Shown: one piece after another, positions 1 to 9,133 of the stretch
How the letters are laid out: the number at the start of each line of letters is the position of its first letter
How positions within the stretch are numbered: the first letter of the stretch is position 1
Source: Parvibaculaceae bacterium
GTDB lineage: Bacteria; Pseudomonadota; Alphaproteobacteria; Parvibaculales; Parvibaculaceae
Direction of reading: 5' to 3'
Length of the DNA: 64,000 bases
NCBI GenBank assembly: GCA_029209985.1
Contig: JARGNZ010000003.1
Span: forward strand, 32,289-96,288
Notes under the pieces: generated by a model
The model's database searches: none
Told to the model about the DNA's origin: nothing
The model's input: only the letters and a program-made list of their open reading frames with translations
Position numbers and translations under genes: made by a program

Positions 1-73
1 AAAAGATTCGCAATGAGCGATCAGAATGACGCACGCCTGCCTCGCCGCCTACACCCTCCATCGATGATGGCTC
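1..73. other. left edge, no assigned gene
   Basis: One plus-strand frame is open from the first base to a TAA at 109-111, inside the hairpin assigned to hslU. It could be the C-terminal end of a gene cut by the window edge, but about 36 codons without a recognisable motif are not enough to call one. Nothing else is seen here. Confidence 0.2.
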
Positions 74-119
74 GAATAAAATCGGGGGCTGCTAGATGGT
101 ATGCCATCTAACAGCCCCC
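74..119 (-). terminator. terminator of hslVU
   Basis: Arms GGGGGCTG-C-TAGATGG (84-99) and CCATCTA-A-CAGCCCCC (104-119) form a stem of 15 pairs with one mismatch and a 4-nt loop. Read on the minus strand the hairpin is followed by GATTTTATT, a short U tract. It lies 64 bp past the hslU stop, as expected of a factor-independent terminator. Confidence 0.8.
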
Positions 120-182
120 TGTGCCTTCATTTAAGGTTCGCTAAAAGAGAAGTCAAAAAGAGTCTAGGATTCACAAATAGAC

Positions 183-1490
183 TTATAAGATGAATTTGCT
201 CAGATCTGTATTGGCTGCAAGCGCCTCAATATGATCATCCACATAAGCCCGATCAACTGTAATGGTCTCGCCGCCCTTGTCGGTAGCTGAGTAACTAATT
301 TCATCTAAAACCCGTTCCATAATGGTATGAAGACGGCGCGCACCAATGTTTTCAATGGTGGAGTTCAACTCGGCAGCATAATCAGCTAAAGCATCAATCC
401 CGTCGTCTGAAAACTCCAAAGTTACATTTTCTGTAGCTAATAATGCCTTATATTGCCTAATCAAACTCGCTTCCGGTTCGGTTAGAATACGACGGAAGTC
501 ATCCCGTGTAAGCGCTTTCAATTCCACCCGAATTGGCAGGCGTCCTTGTAGCTCCGGCAGCAAATCAGAGGGCTTGGCAATATGAAAGGCACCGGACGCG
601 ATGAAGAGAATGTGGTCGGTTTTGATCGGCCCATGTTTGGTAGAAACAACGGTCCCCTCGATCAGAGGCAGCAAGTCTCGCTGCACGCCTTCTCGGCTGA
701 CATCGCCTCCTTGGCGTTCAGCGCGGGCACAAATTTTGTCCAGCTCATCCAAAAAGACGATACCGCTATTCTCTGTAAGCGAAATTGCATCCCGAACAAT
801 TTTCTCTTGATCGAAAAGCTTTTCCACTTCTTCGGCCAACAGCAAGTCATGACTATCTTTTACCTTGAGCTTACGCGCTTTGGTCCGCCCCCCCATGGCC
901 TTGCCGAGCATCTCGTTCATGTCCATCATGCCGATCTGTGCGCCGGGCATGCCGGGGATCTCAAAGGAGGGCATCCCGCCAGCTGAATCTGCGACTTGAA
1001 GCTCAATCTCTTTTTCGTCCATCTCGCCGGAACGTAACTTTGTGCGGAAACTGTCACGGGTGGACGCGCTGGCGTTTTGCCCTACTAAGGCATCCAGAAC
1101 ACGTTCTTCAGCGGCAACATGGGCTTTGGCTTCTACTTCGGCCCGCCCTTTTTCTTTCACAATGCCAATGGCCGTTTCGACCAGATCACGCACAATTTGG
1201 TCAACGTCACGGCCTACATAACCCACTTCCGTGAATTTTGTTGCTTCGATCTTAATGAAAGGAGCTTGGGCGAGTTTGGCCAACCGTCGCGAAATTTCCG
1301 TCTTCCCGACACCTGTGGGGCCGATCATCAGAATGTTTTTTGGAAGCACTTCCTCGCGTAAGTCGCTCTCCAATTGCTGACGCCGCCACCGATTACGAAG
1401 GGCAATAGCCACAGCCCGCTTGGCATCACTTTGGCCCACAATAAAGCGATCCAACTCAGAAACAATCTCACGAGGGGTAAATGAAGACAT
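183..1490 (-). CDS. hslU: ATP-dependent protease ATPase subunit HslU (ClpY)
   Basis: HslU is the AAA+ unfoldase that feeds substrates to the HslV peptidase in the cytoplasmic HslVU protease. The 435-residue product has the family N-terminus ([15 protein letters not shown]), Walker A GPTGVGKT at 57-64, Walker B ([10 protein letters not shown]), a [13 protein letters not shown] sensor-2 segment and the C-terminal tail LSKFIL that docks into HslV. An ATG nine codons upstream is also open; I chose the internal ATG because its protein matches the family start and a GAGAGATGAAAG purine stretch precedes it. hslV lies 73 bp upstream in the same direction, so the pair is one operon closed by the hairpin at 74-119. 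Confidence 0.97.
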   Translation of the reverse strand: MSSFTPREIVSELDRFIVGQSDAKRAVAIALRNRWRRQQLESDLREEVLPKNILMIGPTGVGKTEISRRLAKLAQAPFIKIEATKFTEVGYVGRDVDQIVRDLVETAIGIVKEKGRAEVEAKAHVAAEERVLDALVGQNASASTRDSFRTKLRSGEMDEKEIELQVADSAGGMPSFEIPGMPGAQIGMMDMNEMLGKAMGGRTKARKLKVKDSHDLLLAEEVEKLFDQEKIVRDAISLTENSGIVFLDELDKICARAERQGGDVSREGVQRDLLPLIEGTVVSTKHGPIKTDHILFIASGAFHIAKPSDLLPELQGRLPIRVELKALTRDDFRRILTEPEASLIRQYKALLATENVTLEFSDDGIDALADYAAELNSTIENIGARRLHTIMERVLDEISYSATDKGGETITVDRAYVDDHIEALAANTDLSKFIL

Positions 1491-1563
1491 AGAACTTTCA
1501 TCTCTCAAAATTGGCAAAAACCAAAAACCAAAAACTAAAACGTAAAACCGAAAAGCATATCGC

Positions 1564-2142
1564 TTAAAGCGCGGAATCGAGCACTTCGACGGTCAAATTA
1601 TTGTTGGTATAAACACAAATATCGCTCGCGATCCCAAGGGACTTGCGGCAAATTTCTTCTGCTCCTAAGTCCATATCAACCAGCGCCCGCGCGGCCGATA
1701 GCGCATAATTGCCACCTGACCCAATGCCAATGACGCCGCCTTCAGGCTCCAATACATCGCCGTTGCCGGTGAGAACGAGCGACGCATGTGCATCGGCCAC
1801 AATCATCATGGCCTCCAATTTGCGCAAATACCTGTCCGTGCGCCAATCTTTAGCCAGCTCAACACAGGCACGAGTCAATTGCCCGGGATATTGTTCTAGC
1901 TTGCCCTCAAGGCGCTCAAACAAAGTCATGGCATCTGCTGTTGCGCCCGCAAACCCACCAATAACTTTGCCATCACTGCCAAGCAGTCGTACTTTCCGGG
2001 CGTTCCCTTTAATCACCGTATCGCCAAGGCTGACTTGCCCATCTCCGGCGACAACGACTTTGCCGCCTTTGCGAACTGTCAGAATGGTCGTGCCGTGCCA
2101 GCTTGGTGGGGAAGAGGGTGTATGACTCATAGGGGCGCTCAT
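1564..2142 (-). CDS. hslV: ATP-dependent protease peptidase subunit HslV (ClpQ)
   Basis: HslV is the N-terminal-threonine peptidase of HslVU, related to proteasome beta subunits. The sequence [20 protein letters not shown] places the catalytic Thr after a Gly. With the ATG chosen here there are 17 residues before TTIL that must be removed, a propeptide seen in alphaproteobacterial HslV but absent from the E. coli form (Met-Thr-Thr). The body contains the [11 protein letters not shown] and [14 protein letters not shown] motifs of the family. An ATG four codons downstream (2130) is equally possible; neither has a strong Shine-Dalgarno. It is the promoter-proximal gene of the hslVU pair. Confidence 0.95.
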   Translation of the reverse strand: MSAPMSHTPSSPPSWHGTTILTVRKGGKVVVAGDGQVSLGDTVIKGNARKVRLLGSDGKVIGGFAGATADAMTLFERLEGKLEQYPGQLTRACVELAKDWRTDRYLRKLEAMMIVADAHASLVLTGNGDVLEPEGGVIGIGSGGNYALSAARALVDMDLGAEEICRKSLGIASDICVYTNNNLTVEVLDSAL

Positions 2143-2685
2143 TGAATAGTGGTGAATGGAACAAGATCTTAAATGTGTTCCCTTGATGTGGCGGCTTTTC
2201 CCTCTCAGGTCAAGATCAGCCCCAAAATGGTCACGATTGAAGAAACATAACCAACACCTCTCCTCCGGCCCCCTCCTCCCATCAACCAAAGGAGAGCCGG
2301 TATAAACCGCCCCCGAAATGATCGATATGAGCAACTTCTTCTAACCCAATGAGTCCATAGAGAATATGCAGGTTCACACCAGATTCGCTCAAGGTTAAGA
2401 TCAAGGGGTTAGGCCCTTTTCTGGAGTCTTTGAATGAACAAAGCCATTGCCAGTCGGCGCGCATGGAAAGCATTAGCGCAATGTTAAAGCCGCGCCTCCT
2501 AAAATAGCCGAGAGATGCTGGCGTGTTTGGCCGCTTCCCAGAGCTTCAAAACGCACAAGGTGCTTGCCTTTGACCTCTATTGGGATATTTTGCCCAAATG
2601 ACCAATGCGCCTATTTTGATCTGGAACGGCGTAGCCTTTTCCAATGTCATCTCGTTAAAAGGTGCCCGACATAAAGGACAATCAA
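2143..2685. other. 543-bp divergent intergenic region hslV/hisB
   Basis: No frame here has a recognisable protein, and no tRNA or strong hairpin is seen. It must hold the divergent promoters of hslVU and the his operon. Three GANTC sites lie close together at 2351, 2382 and 2424. It is among the longest non-coding gaps of the window. Confidence 0.6.
2186..2214 (-). promoter_or_regulatory. possible hslV promoter (sigma32-like, weak)
   Basis: Read on the minus strand, CTTGAC (2209-2214) and CCACAT (2186-2191) are separated by 17 bp, about 45 bp before the hslV start. The -35 half fits RpoH promoters, which begin with CTTG. The -10 half is a poor match to the CyTATnTnnG form seen at dnaK. Low-confidence call. 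Confidence 0.3.
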
Positions 2686-3300
2686 ATGCTCGCAGAAACA
2701 AGTCAGGGCCGTGTGGCCACTGTTGAGCGGCAAACCAAGGAAACATCGGTCTTTGTCTCCCTCGATCTCGATGGGACGGGCGAATATGATGTAGACACGG
2801 GGATCGGCTTTTTCGATCACATGCTTGAGCAGCTCTCGCGTCACTCTTTGATTGACCTAAAAGTACGCACTGAAGGCGATCTGCACATCGACTTTCACCA
2901 CACCACTGAAGACACCGGCATTATGGTGGGTGAAGCAGTGCGCAAAGCTCTGGGCGATTTCAAAGGCATTCGCCGTTATGCGAGCGCCCTTATTCCAATG
3001 GATGAAACATTAAGCCGCGTGGCCATTGACGTGTCAGGCCGCCCGTATCTGATTTGGAAAGTAAACTTCAGCCGCGATAAATTGGGCGACATGGATACAG
3101 AGCTTTTCAAAGAGTTCTTCCAAGCATTTGCGCAAGCGGCAGGTGTGACATTGCACGTCGAAAATATTTACGGTGAAAACAATCACCACATTGTGGAGAG
3201 TTGCTTTAAGGCATTGGCGCGTGCATTGCGTGATGCCATTGAGCAGGACCCCCGGACAATGGACCGCGTGCCATCAACAAAAGGCGTGATCGGCACATAG
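2686..3300 (+). CDS. hisB: imidazoleglycerol-phosphate dehydratase HisB
   Basis: HisB catalyses the sixth step of histidine synthesis, dehydrating imidazole glycerol phosphate to imidazole acetol phosphate in the cytoplasm. The 204-residue protein is the monofunctional form, with no N-terminal phosphatase domain. It shows the Mn-binding motifs [23 protein letters not shown] and [16 protein letters not shown]. The ATG at 2686 has AAAGGA seven bases upstream and was preferred to the GTG at 2662, which lacks a site. It opens the run hisB-DUF2628-hisH-hisA-hisF. Confidence 0.97.
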   Translation: MLAETSQGRVATVERQTKETSVFVSLDLDGTGEYDVDTGIGFFDHMLEQLSRHSLIDLKVRTEGDLHIDFHHTTEDTGIMVGEAVRKALGDFKGIRRYASALIPMDETLSRVAIDVSGRPYLIWKVNFSRDKLGDMDTELFKEFFQAFAQAAGVTLHVENIYGENNHHIVESCFKALARALRDAIEQDPRTMDRVPSTKGVIGT

Positions 3301-3360
3301 TCTATGGGCATCCGGGTGTGAGCCAGACAGGTTCAGCTCCAAAAGGCGAGGCAAAGATCC

Positions 3361-3903
3361 ATGAACAGTTACACAGTCCACATCAACCCCTCTGCCGCAA
3401 CCGAAGAGCGGCAGGTGGTTTTTGCAAAAGACGGCTTTGCGTGGCTTGCCCTTTTGGCACCCGTTTTGTGGATGCTGTTTCATCGCATGTGGAAGGTTTT
3501 AACCGCTTACGTGGTTCTGTTGGTTTTGCTCAGCCTTGGCTTGGGATTTTTGGCGTTCAGTCAAACCGAAGTGGCGATCGTGGTGAACGGGTTTAATATT
3601 CTTGTGGCCATGCACGCCGGTGACTTACGCGCGTGGGAGCTCAACAATTCTGGGTATGAAACCAAAGCAGTTATTGCGGCAACGAATGAAGAAGAAGCCG
3701 AAATTCGCTTTTTTGCTGGATGGCAAGGTGGTCTGCCGATCCCCCCTCAGCCAACCCCTGCTTTCAGCTTTATTCAAAAAGGCCCCGTTTGGCCGCCTGC
3801 TGCTAAATCCGTGAGTGCCGATCAAGGTCCTACGACGCCTGCGTCATCGCATCCCACCCGGGAGGGAGATGTTTTGGGTGTATTTCCTGACCCAAGCCGT
3901 TAA
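3361..3903 (+). CDS. DUF2628 family membrane protein
   Basis: This 180-residue protein belongs to the DUF2628 family by its N-terminal pattern. Residues about 25-40 and 45-75 form hydrophobic segments (WLALLAPVLWMLFHRMW, then VVLLVLLSLGLGFLAF), followed by the typical HAGDLRAWELNNSGY segment. The C-terminal 60 residues are polar and proline-rich. It lies 60 bp after hisB and 105 bp before hisH. Its biochemical role is unknown; its location in his operons of alphaproteobacteria is recurrent, so a link to histidine metabolism or simply operon hitch-hiking are both possible. Confidence 0.8.
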   Translation: MNSYTVHINPSAATEERQVVFAKDGFAWLALLAPVLWMLFHRMWKVLTAYVVLLVLLSLGLGFLAFSQTEVAIVVNGFNILVAMHAGDLRAWELNNSGYETKAVIAATNEEEAEIRFFAGWQGGLPIPPQPTPAFSFIQKGPVWPPAAKSVSADQGPTTPASSHPTREGDVLGVFPDPSR

Positions 3904-4008
3904 AACGCACTTCTAAAGGGGAGCGAGCAGGCTCTCTTTACTTCCAGCTCACAGTCTGTTTCGACATCATGTGAACATAGACCTACCGACACGCCAGAAA
4001 GCGGACGA

Positions 4009-4656
4009 ATGAAATTAGCCATCATCGATTACGGTTCGGGAAATTTACGCTCCGCCCAAAAAGCGTTTGAGCGTGCAGCCTATGAAGCTGGCTTGGCGGC
4101 CACAATTGAGCTCACCGATAAGCCAGAGATCGTCGCAGAAGCAGACCGTGTTGTCTTGCCGGGCGTGGGCGCATTTAGTGATTGTATGCGTGGTTTGACC
4201 GAGTTACCGGGCATGATCGAGGCCCTCAACGATGTTGTGCATAAAAAGGGACAGCCTTTCTTAGGTATTTGCGTTGGCATGCAGTTGATGGCAACCCGGG
4301 GACTAGAGCATGGCACGCAGCAAGGTTTAAATTGGATTGAGGGAGACGTGGTGGCGATTGAGCCGTCCGACCCGGCCCTAAAAGTCCCCCATATGGGGTG
4401 GAACGAATTGGTCTTCGATGGGGGCGGCACGGTCCACCCGTTGCTGCGCAACCTTGGGGCTGATCACGCTTATTTTGTGCACTCTTATCACTTTGTGCCA
4501 ACCAACCCAGATGATGTGATTGCACATGTTGATTATGGCCAGCAACTCACAGCGGCGGTGGCCCGTGACAATATGCTGGGTACACAATTTCACCCCGAAA
4601 AAAGCCAGACCCTCGGTCTTGCCTTGATTGCTAACTTTTTGAAATGGATGCCTTGA
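4009..4656 (+). CDS. hisH: imidazole glycerol phosphate synthase, glutaminase subunit HisH
   Basis: HisH hydrolyses glutamine and passes ammonia to HisF, which closes the imidazole ring and releases AICAR. The 215-residue class I amidotransferase begins [19 protein letters not shown], has the nucleophile cysteine in [10 protein letters not shown] and the His-Glu pair in QFHPEKSQ. Its stop codon overlaps the hisA start by one base (TGATG), so the two are probably translationally coupled. Confidence 0.97.
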   Translation: MKLAIIDYGSGNLRSAQKAFERAAYEAGLAATIELTDKPEIVAEADRVVLPGVGAFSDCMRGLTELPGMIEALNDVVHKKGQPFLGICVGMQLMATRGLEHGTQQGLNWIEGDVVAIEPSDPALKVPHMGWNELVFDGGGTVHPLLRNLGADHAYFVHSYHFVPTNPDDVIAHVDYGQQLTAAVARDNMLGTQFHPEKSQTLGLALIANFLKWMP

Positions 4657-5393
4657 TGATCCTCTTCCCCGCGATTGATTTGAAAGACGGCCAATGTGTG
4701 CGCCTCAAGCTTGGGGATATGGACCAGGCGACTGTTTTTAATGACAGTCCGGGCAACCAAGCGCGAGACTTCCAAGACCAAGGGTTTGAGTGGTTGCACG
4801 TGGTGGACTTGGACGGTGCCTTTGCAGGTGAAAGCCGCAACGGTGAAGCGGTAGACGCCATCTTGGCCAGCACCACAAACCCCGTCCAATTAGGCGGCGG
4901 TATCCGCACTCTAGAACAAATTGAAGCGTGGTTGGCCAAAGGCATCAGCCGGGTCATCTTAGGCACGGTTGCGGTGCGCGACCCCGACCTTGTGCGAGAA
5001 GCGTGTAAAAAATTTCCCGGCAAAATTGCTGTTGGCATTGACGCTAAGGGCGGCAAGGTTGCGGTGGAAGGCTGGGCGGAGACCTCTGAGCTCACTGCTG
5101 TAGATTTAGCCCGCCAATTTGAAGACGCTGGTGTTTCAGCAATCATTTATACAGACATTGACCGTGACGGTGTGTTGATGGGTCTCAATATTCCCTCCAC
5201 ATTGGAGTTGGGTCGGGCAGTCTCCATCCCCGTGATTGCGTCCGGCGGCTTGGCAGATATTGACGACATTAAGCGGATGCTTGAACCAGATTGCGTCATC
5301 CTTGAGGGGGCAATTTCTGGCCGCGCACTTTATGACGGGCGCATCGACCCAAGTGCTGCGCTTAAATTGATCCAGGAGGCGCGCAATGCTTAA
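4656..5393 (+). CDS. hisA: phosphoribosylformimino-AICAR phosphate isomerase HisA
   Basis: HisA converts ProFAR to PRFAR by an Amadori rearrangement in a TIM barrel. The 245-residue protein starts [17 protein letters not shown], with the catalytic aspartate in FPAIDLKDG and the second acidic residue in IYTDIDRDG; the phosphate-binding loops QLGGGIRT and VIASGGLAD are present. The ATG that overlaps the hisH stop was chosen over one four codons upstream because it gives the family N-terminus. Its end overlaps hisF by 8 bp. Confidence 0.97.
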   Translation: MILFPAIDLKDGQCVRLKLGDMDQATVFNDSPGNQARDFQDQGFEWLHVVDLDGAFAGESRNGEAVDAILASTTNPVQLGGGIRTLEQIEAWLAKGISRVILGTVAVRDPDLVREACKKFPGKIAVGIDAKGGKVAVEGWAETSELTAVDLARQFEDAGVSAIIYTDIDRDGVLMGLNIPSTLELGRAVSIPVIASGGLADIDDIKRMLEPDCVILEGAISGRALYDGRIDPSAALKLIQEARNA

Positions 5394-6144
5394 GTCTCGC
5401 TTGATCCCCTGTCTGGACGTGAAAGATGGCCGCGTTGTGAAGGGCGTGAATTTTGAGGGCTTGCGCGATGCAGGTGACCCGGTGGCTTGTGCAAAAGCAT
5501 ATGATCTCGCAGGAGCTGATGAATTATGCTTCTTAGATATTACCGCCAGTCACGAAGAGCGGGCCATCATTTTTGATGTGGTGCGCGAAACAGCAGAGCA
5601 TTGTTTTATGCCTCTCACCGTCGGCGGCGGCGTGCGCACCATCGAAGACGTGCGCAAACTTTTGCTGGCCGGGGCCGATAAGGTTTCCATCAATACAACC
5701 GCAGTTAAAAATCCTGACTTTGTGCGCGAAGCGTCCGAGAAGTTTGGCAGCCAATGCATCGTGGTTGCGATCGATGCCAAGACGGTCAGTCCCGGTAAAT
5801 GGGAAATCTTCACCCACGGCGGACGTGAGCCAACAGGCATTGATGCGGTGGAGTTTGCTCAAAAAGTTGTTGCTTTAGGGGCCGGCGAAATATTGCTTAC
5901 ATCAATGGACCGGGACGGCACCCGCGCTGGCTTTAATTTGCCGCTAACCCGTGCGGTATCGGATGCTGTAACTGTGCCGGTGATTGCGTCAGGCGGGGTC
6001 GGTGAATTGGATCACCTTGTGGCCGGTGTGACCGAGGGTCATGCGAGTGCTGTTTTGGCCGCCTCAATTTTTCACTTTGGCGAACATACGATTGCACAAG
6101 CAAAACAGCATATGATTGACGCAGGCATTCCTATGCGTCTTTAG
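5386..6144 (+). CDS. hisF: imidazole glycerol phosphate synthase, cyclase subunit HisF
   Basis: HisF is the cyclase partner of HisH and makes imidazole glycerol phosphate plus AICAR. The 252-residue TIM barrel begins [20 protein letters not shown] with the catalytic aspartate at 11, and has the second catalytic aspartate in VVAIDAKT and the phosphate loops [11 protein letters not shown] and VIASGGVGE. The start overlaps hisA by 8 bp. After hisF the his operon is interrupted by two non-histidine genes before hisE. Confidence 0.97.
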   Translation: MLKSRLIPCLDVKDGRVVKGVNFEGLRDAGDPVACAKAYDLAGADELCFLDITASHEERAIIFDVVRETAEHCFMPLTVGGGVRTIEDVRKLLLAGADKVSINTTAVKNPDFVREASEKFGSQCIVVAIDAKTVSPGKWEIFTHGGREPTGIDAVEFAQKVVALGAGEILLTSMDRDGTRAGFNLPLTRAVSDAVTVPVIASGGVGELDHLVAGVTEGHASAVLAASIFHFGEHTIAQAKQHMIDAGIPMRL

Positions 6145-6166
6145 GCGCTCAGTGACAGGAGTTTAT

Positions 6167-7786
6167 ATGACGGGGGAAACCACACCAACAGGTCCTCAAG
6201 AAATCGAACTCAAACTAGAACTCACCGCTCAAGCTCTCAAAGAGTTTCGCGCCAGCGCCCCCTTTGAACGTATGGGCTTAGACTGTGCGCCCAAACACAA
6301 ATTACACGCCACCTATTTTGATACCTCTGAGCGTCATCTCAAAGCTCACAACATTGTTTTACGGGTTCGTGATGATGGGCAAGGTCGCCTCATTCAAACA
6401 TTAAAAGCGAGCGGTACACCCGGCGACATTGCATCTGTACGTGAAGAACACGAAACCATTCTGTCTCCCCAAGCCCCCCTCCCCACCCTTGAGGTCTTAC
6501 CAAAGCAATGGCACGATTTGATCAAAAGGCTCATAGGTCCTTCCCCCCTAAAACCTCTTTTTGAAACACATGTCACCCGTCAAATAGCCCTCCAAACAAC
6601 TCCCGGCGGTGACGTAATAGAGGTGGCGTTGGATCAGGGCTGGGTGGTCGCAGGGACGGCTAAACATCAAATTCGCGAAATAGAATTTGAGTTGATATCT
6701 GGCACACCTGCAGCCCTTTATGAGTTAGCGCTTGAGCTTGTGCACATAGTGCCTGTGCGTATTGGCATGGTCTCCAAATCCCAACGGGGATATGCCCTCC
6801 CGACCCCGCATTTGCATACAGCCCAAAAAGCCCCCCGCGTTGCACTCTCCCCGTGTCTCAGCGTGGAAGAGGCATTGGCTGATATTATTCGCCAAAGCTT
6901 GCGCCAGATTATGGCCAACGAACCAGCCGTGGTTGAGACCCGCCAGCCCGATGGCATACATCAAATGCGTGTTGCACTGCGTCGATTGCGGGCCAGCCTA
7001 CAAGGTTTTGGAAATTGGGTGGGGGACCCCGCACTCTTAGCCTTTTCCGTGGAAGCAAAAGCCTTGGCAGAAAGCTTGGGAGGCACGCGCGATATGGATG
7101 TTTTTGAAAGAGACATCATGGGGCCGGTCATAAAAGAATTCCCAGACCATACGGGCATGGGAAAAATTTTTCTCAAGAGCAAAAGAAAACGGGCCGAGGT
7201 TTGGAAGCACTGCTTAGCCACCGTCACCTCAAATGACTTTGCCAGCTTTCTGCTACGGTTAACTTTGTATGTAGAGAAAAAAGCATGGGCCACAAATGCA
7301 AGCACCCCAAGTCGTCTCTCCCAACTGGTGACAAAAGCGGCAAGAAGCATTTTGAAACGGCGGCGGGCTAAACTTCAAACGCTGGCACAGAATTTAGAAA
7401 CCCTCTCTCTTGAAGAGCGTCACGACATGCGCAAGCACGTCAAAAAATTGCGCTACATGAGTGTTTTTTTCTCGGCGGCCTTTTTTGTGGACGGCGTAAC
7501 ATCAGAAAAAGAAAGTCAGCAAAAATATCTCAAACACTTAGCCAAGCTTCAAAACCGTTTTGGGGCGCTCAACGATGTCGCGATGGCGCAGGATGTGCTG
7601 CAACAGTTTGCGATGACGATTGGGCGAAAGTCGAGCGACCTGTCTGAGGCCTACGGTCTTGTACTGGGCTGGCACATGCGCCGGGCACATGTGGAATGGG
7701 CACGTATGCCCAAGCTCTGGAATGATTTTCAGGAGCTGCCGAATTTTTGGGAAGTGCCTACTCCATCAAAAAAGCAAAATTCGTGA
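6167..7786 (+). CDS. CYTH and CHAD domain protein (triphosphate-binding)
   Basis: This 539-residue protein has an N-terminal CYTH domain (about 11-212) with the signature EIELK at 12-16 and alternating basic and acidic strands of a triphosphate tunnel. A C-terminal CHAD domain (about 235-525) is rich in conserved His, Arg and Lys, for example HQMRVALRRLRA and RKHVKKLRYMS. CYTH enzymes hydrolyse tripolyphosphate or related triphosphates; CHAD domains bind polyphosphate. A role in inorganic polyphosphate metabolism is inferred. The ATG at 6167 was chosen for its CAGGAG site. It starts 22 bp after hisF, so it is probably co-transcribed with the his genes. Confidence 0.88.
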   Translation: MTGETTPTGPQEIELKLELTAQALKEFRASAPFERMGLDCAPKHKLHATYFDTSERHLKAHNIVLRVRDDGQGRLIQTLKASGTPGDIASVREEHETILSPQAPLPTLEVLPKQWHDLIKRLIGPSPLKPLFETHVTRQIALQTTPGGDVIEVALDQGWVVAGTAKHQIREIEFELISGTPAALYELALELVHIVPVRIGMVSKSQRGYALPTPHLHTAQKAPRVALSPCLSVEEALADIIRQSLRQIMANEPAVVETRQPDGIHQMRVALRRLRASLQGFGNWVGDPALLAFSVEAKALAESLGGTRDMDVFERDIMGPVIKEFPDHTGMGKIFLKSKRKRAEVWKHCLATVTSNDFASFLLRLTLYVEKKAWATNASTPSRLSQLVTKAARSILKRRRAKLQTLAQNLETLSLEERHDMRKHVKKLRYMSVFFSAAFFVDGVTSEKESQQKYLKHLAKLQNRFGALNDVAMAQDVLQQFAMTIGRKSSDLSEAYGLVLGWHMRRAHVEWARMPKLWNDFQELPNFWEVPTPSKKQNS

Positions 7787-7822
7787 ACTAGAAAGACTCT
7801 GCTTAAAATTCGAATTTGTTTG

Positions 7823-7899
7823 TAAGGAGGAATCGAAGGTTCCACCGATAAGATGGCAACATCCCTCGGGGCTGGGTGTCCCCCTTATCGGAGCTAAAG
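7823..7899 (+). promoter_or_regulatory. structured leader before the pentapeptide gene
   Basis: A consensus-like TAAGGAGG (7823-7830) is followed, 22 bases on, by an ATG (7853) opening a 14-codon frame that ends at TAA 7895-7897, two bases before the next start. CCGATAAG (7845-7852) and CTTATCGG (7884-7891) form an 8-bp stem, extended inside by ACATCCC with GGGTGT. The right arm contains part of the GGAG used by the pentapeptide gene. This may be a translational switch or a coupling leader peptide; it is an inference from sequence only. Confidence 0.4.
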
Positions 7900-8946
7900 A
7901 TGTTGCACGGAGCTAGGAAAAAAGACGGCATAATTGAAGCCGGTTTTTTGCCCCCCAAGATTGAGCAAAGCGAGCTTAACAAATTATATCGCCATCATAT
8001 GCACTACCTGAAAGGGATCCGTGGGGGGCAGCGGGCTGTCTTACGATATGTGGATATGAGCGGGCTTAATTTCTCCAAAATGAATTTTACCGATGCGGAC
8101 CTAACCGGCTGCAACTTCTCCAATTGTGATTTGTCCAATAGTTGTTTTGTACGCGCCAACCTCTTTGGTGGAAACTTTAATGGGTCCCTCTTGGACGGGG
8201 CTAATTTTGAGCGGGCAGATTTGCGCGGTGGTCAATTTGAAGGTGTCAGCCTGAACAAAACCAATTTATTGGAGGCTGATTTACGTAAAGGCCAGTTGAT
8301 TGACCAAAACGGACGCCCCACATCCAGTGGCGCATGTAATTTTCGCAATGCAAGCCTCACACAAACCGGCATGAAGGGCTGCAAAATGTCTGGCGCTGTC
8401 TTTGAAGGCGCAAACCTAAGTGAGGTTGAGTTGACCGGGGCAGATATGCGCGGCACTAACTTTAAGGGTGCACGGTTAAAGGGGGTGGAATTATCGTCTG
8501 CCAATTTAACCGATGCCCAGCTGGGTCACGCTGCGTTGGACGCGCAATCGAAAACAAGTGCCAACATGATGATGGCACAAAACCTCCGCCCTGGCCCCCG
8601 AGCAGAAAAATTATCAATGCTGTTAGATAACCACGAAGAGTGGGTGACCAGCGGTGGCGTATCGGGTGCACGTATGGAGCTTCCCAATATGGACCTTTCG
8701 GGTTTTGACTTCTCGGCTCGAATTTTGGCCGCGACCAATTTCAGCGGTTCAAATCTCTGTGACAGTGATTTCAGTTGCGCCATTTTGTCTGCAGCAGACC
8801 TACGGGACGTTGTCTTGATTGATGCTAAAATGATCGGTGCAGACTTGCGCGGGGCCGATTTAAGAGGGGCCGACCTCACCGATACAATGTTAGATGATGC
8901 CCGCATGGGGGTGATGCCGGGCGTGAACAAACAGACCCAGAAATAG
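7900..8946 (+). CDS. pentapeptide repeat protein
   Basis: The 348-residue protein is built largely of A(D/N)LxX repeats, which fold as a right-handed quadrilateral beta helix. The first repeat block covers about 50-215 (for example GANFERADLRGGQFEG and GADMRGTNFKGARLKG). A break of about 50 residues separates it from a second block at about 265-340 (RGADLRGADLRGADL). The N-terminal 45 residues look helical and contain YRHHMHYLKG. There is no signal peptide. I chose the ATG at 7900 (GGAG six bases before) over the GTG at 7876, which lies inside the leader stem. Some such proteins protect DNA gyrase, but most have no known role and nothing here decides it. Confidence 0.85.
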   Translation: MLHGARKKDGIIEAGFLPPKIEQSELNKLYRHHMHYLKGIRGGQRAVLRYVDMSGLNFSKMNFTDADLTGCNFSNCDLSNSCFVRANLFGGNFNGSLLDGANFERADLRGGQFEGVSLNKTNLLEADLRKGQLIDQNGRPTSSGACNFRNASLTQTGMKGCKMSGAVFEGANLSEVELTGADMRGTNFKGARLKGVELSSANLTDAQLGHAALDAQSKTSANMMMAQNLRPGPRAEKLSMLLDNHEEWVTSGGVSGARMELPNMDLSGFDFSARILAATNFSGSNLCDSDFSCAILSAADLRDVVLIDAKMIGADLRGADLRGADLTDTMLDDARMGVMPGVNKQTQK

Positions 8947-9133
8947 GTTATTTTCCTAGATTGGTTGAAGACCTAGTCATGCCGCCTTAAATCTGATACG
9001 AAAACGCGCCCTTTGAGAAAATGAGGCGGGAAAGTAGCATTTGGATATATGCCAAGGGCTATGCCCCTCATCAGCCAAATGGGCGTATCCGGCGCAAAGT
9101 TCGATTTTGCCGGAGATTTAAGGGGAAAGCGGC

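Noticed and set aside
1-111. C-terminal end of a plus-strand gene entering from the left edge
   Set aside because: Only about 36 open codons, no motif, and its stop falls within the hslU terminator hairpin.
2282-2473. 63-codon minus-strand frame in the hslV-hisB gap
   Set aside because: No ribosome site, no recognised family, and composition unlike neighbouring genes; most likely a chance open frame.
7876-7899. GTG start at 7876 for the pentapeptide protein
   Set aside because: It lies within the leader stem without a ribosome site, whereas the ATG at 7900 has GGAG at proper spacing.
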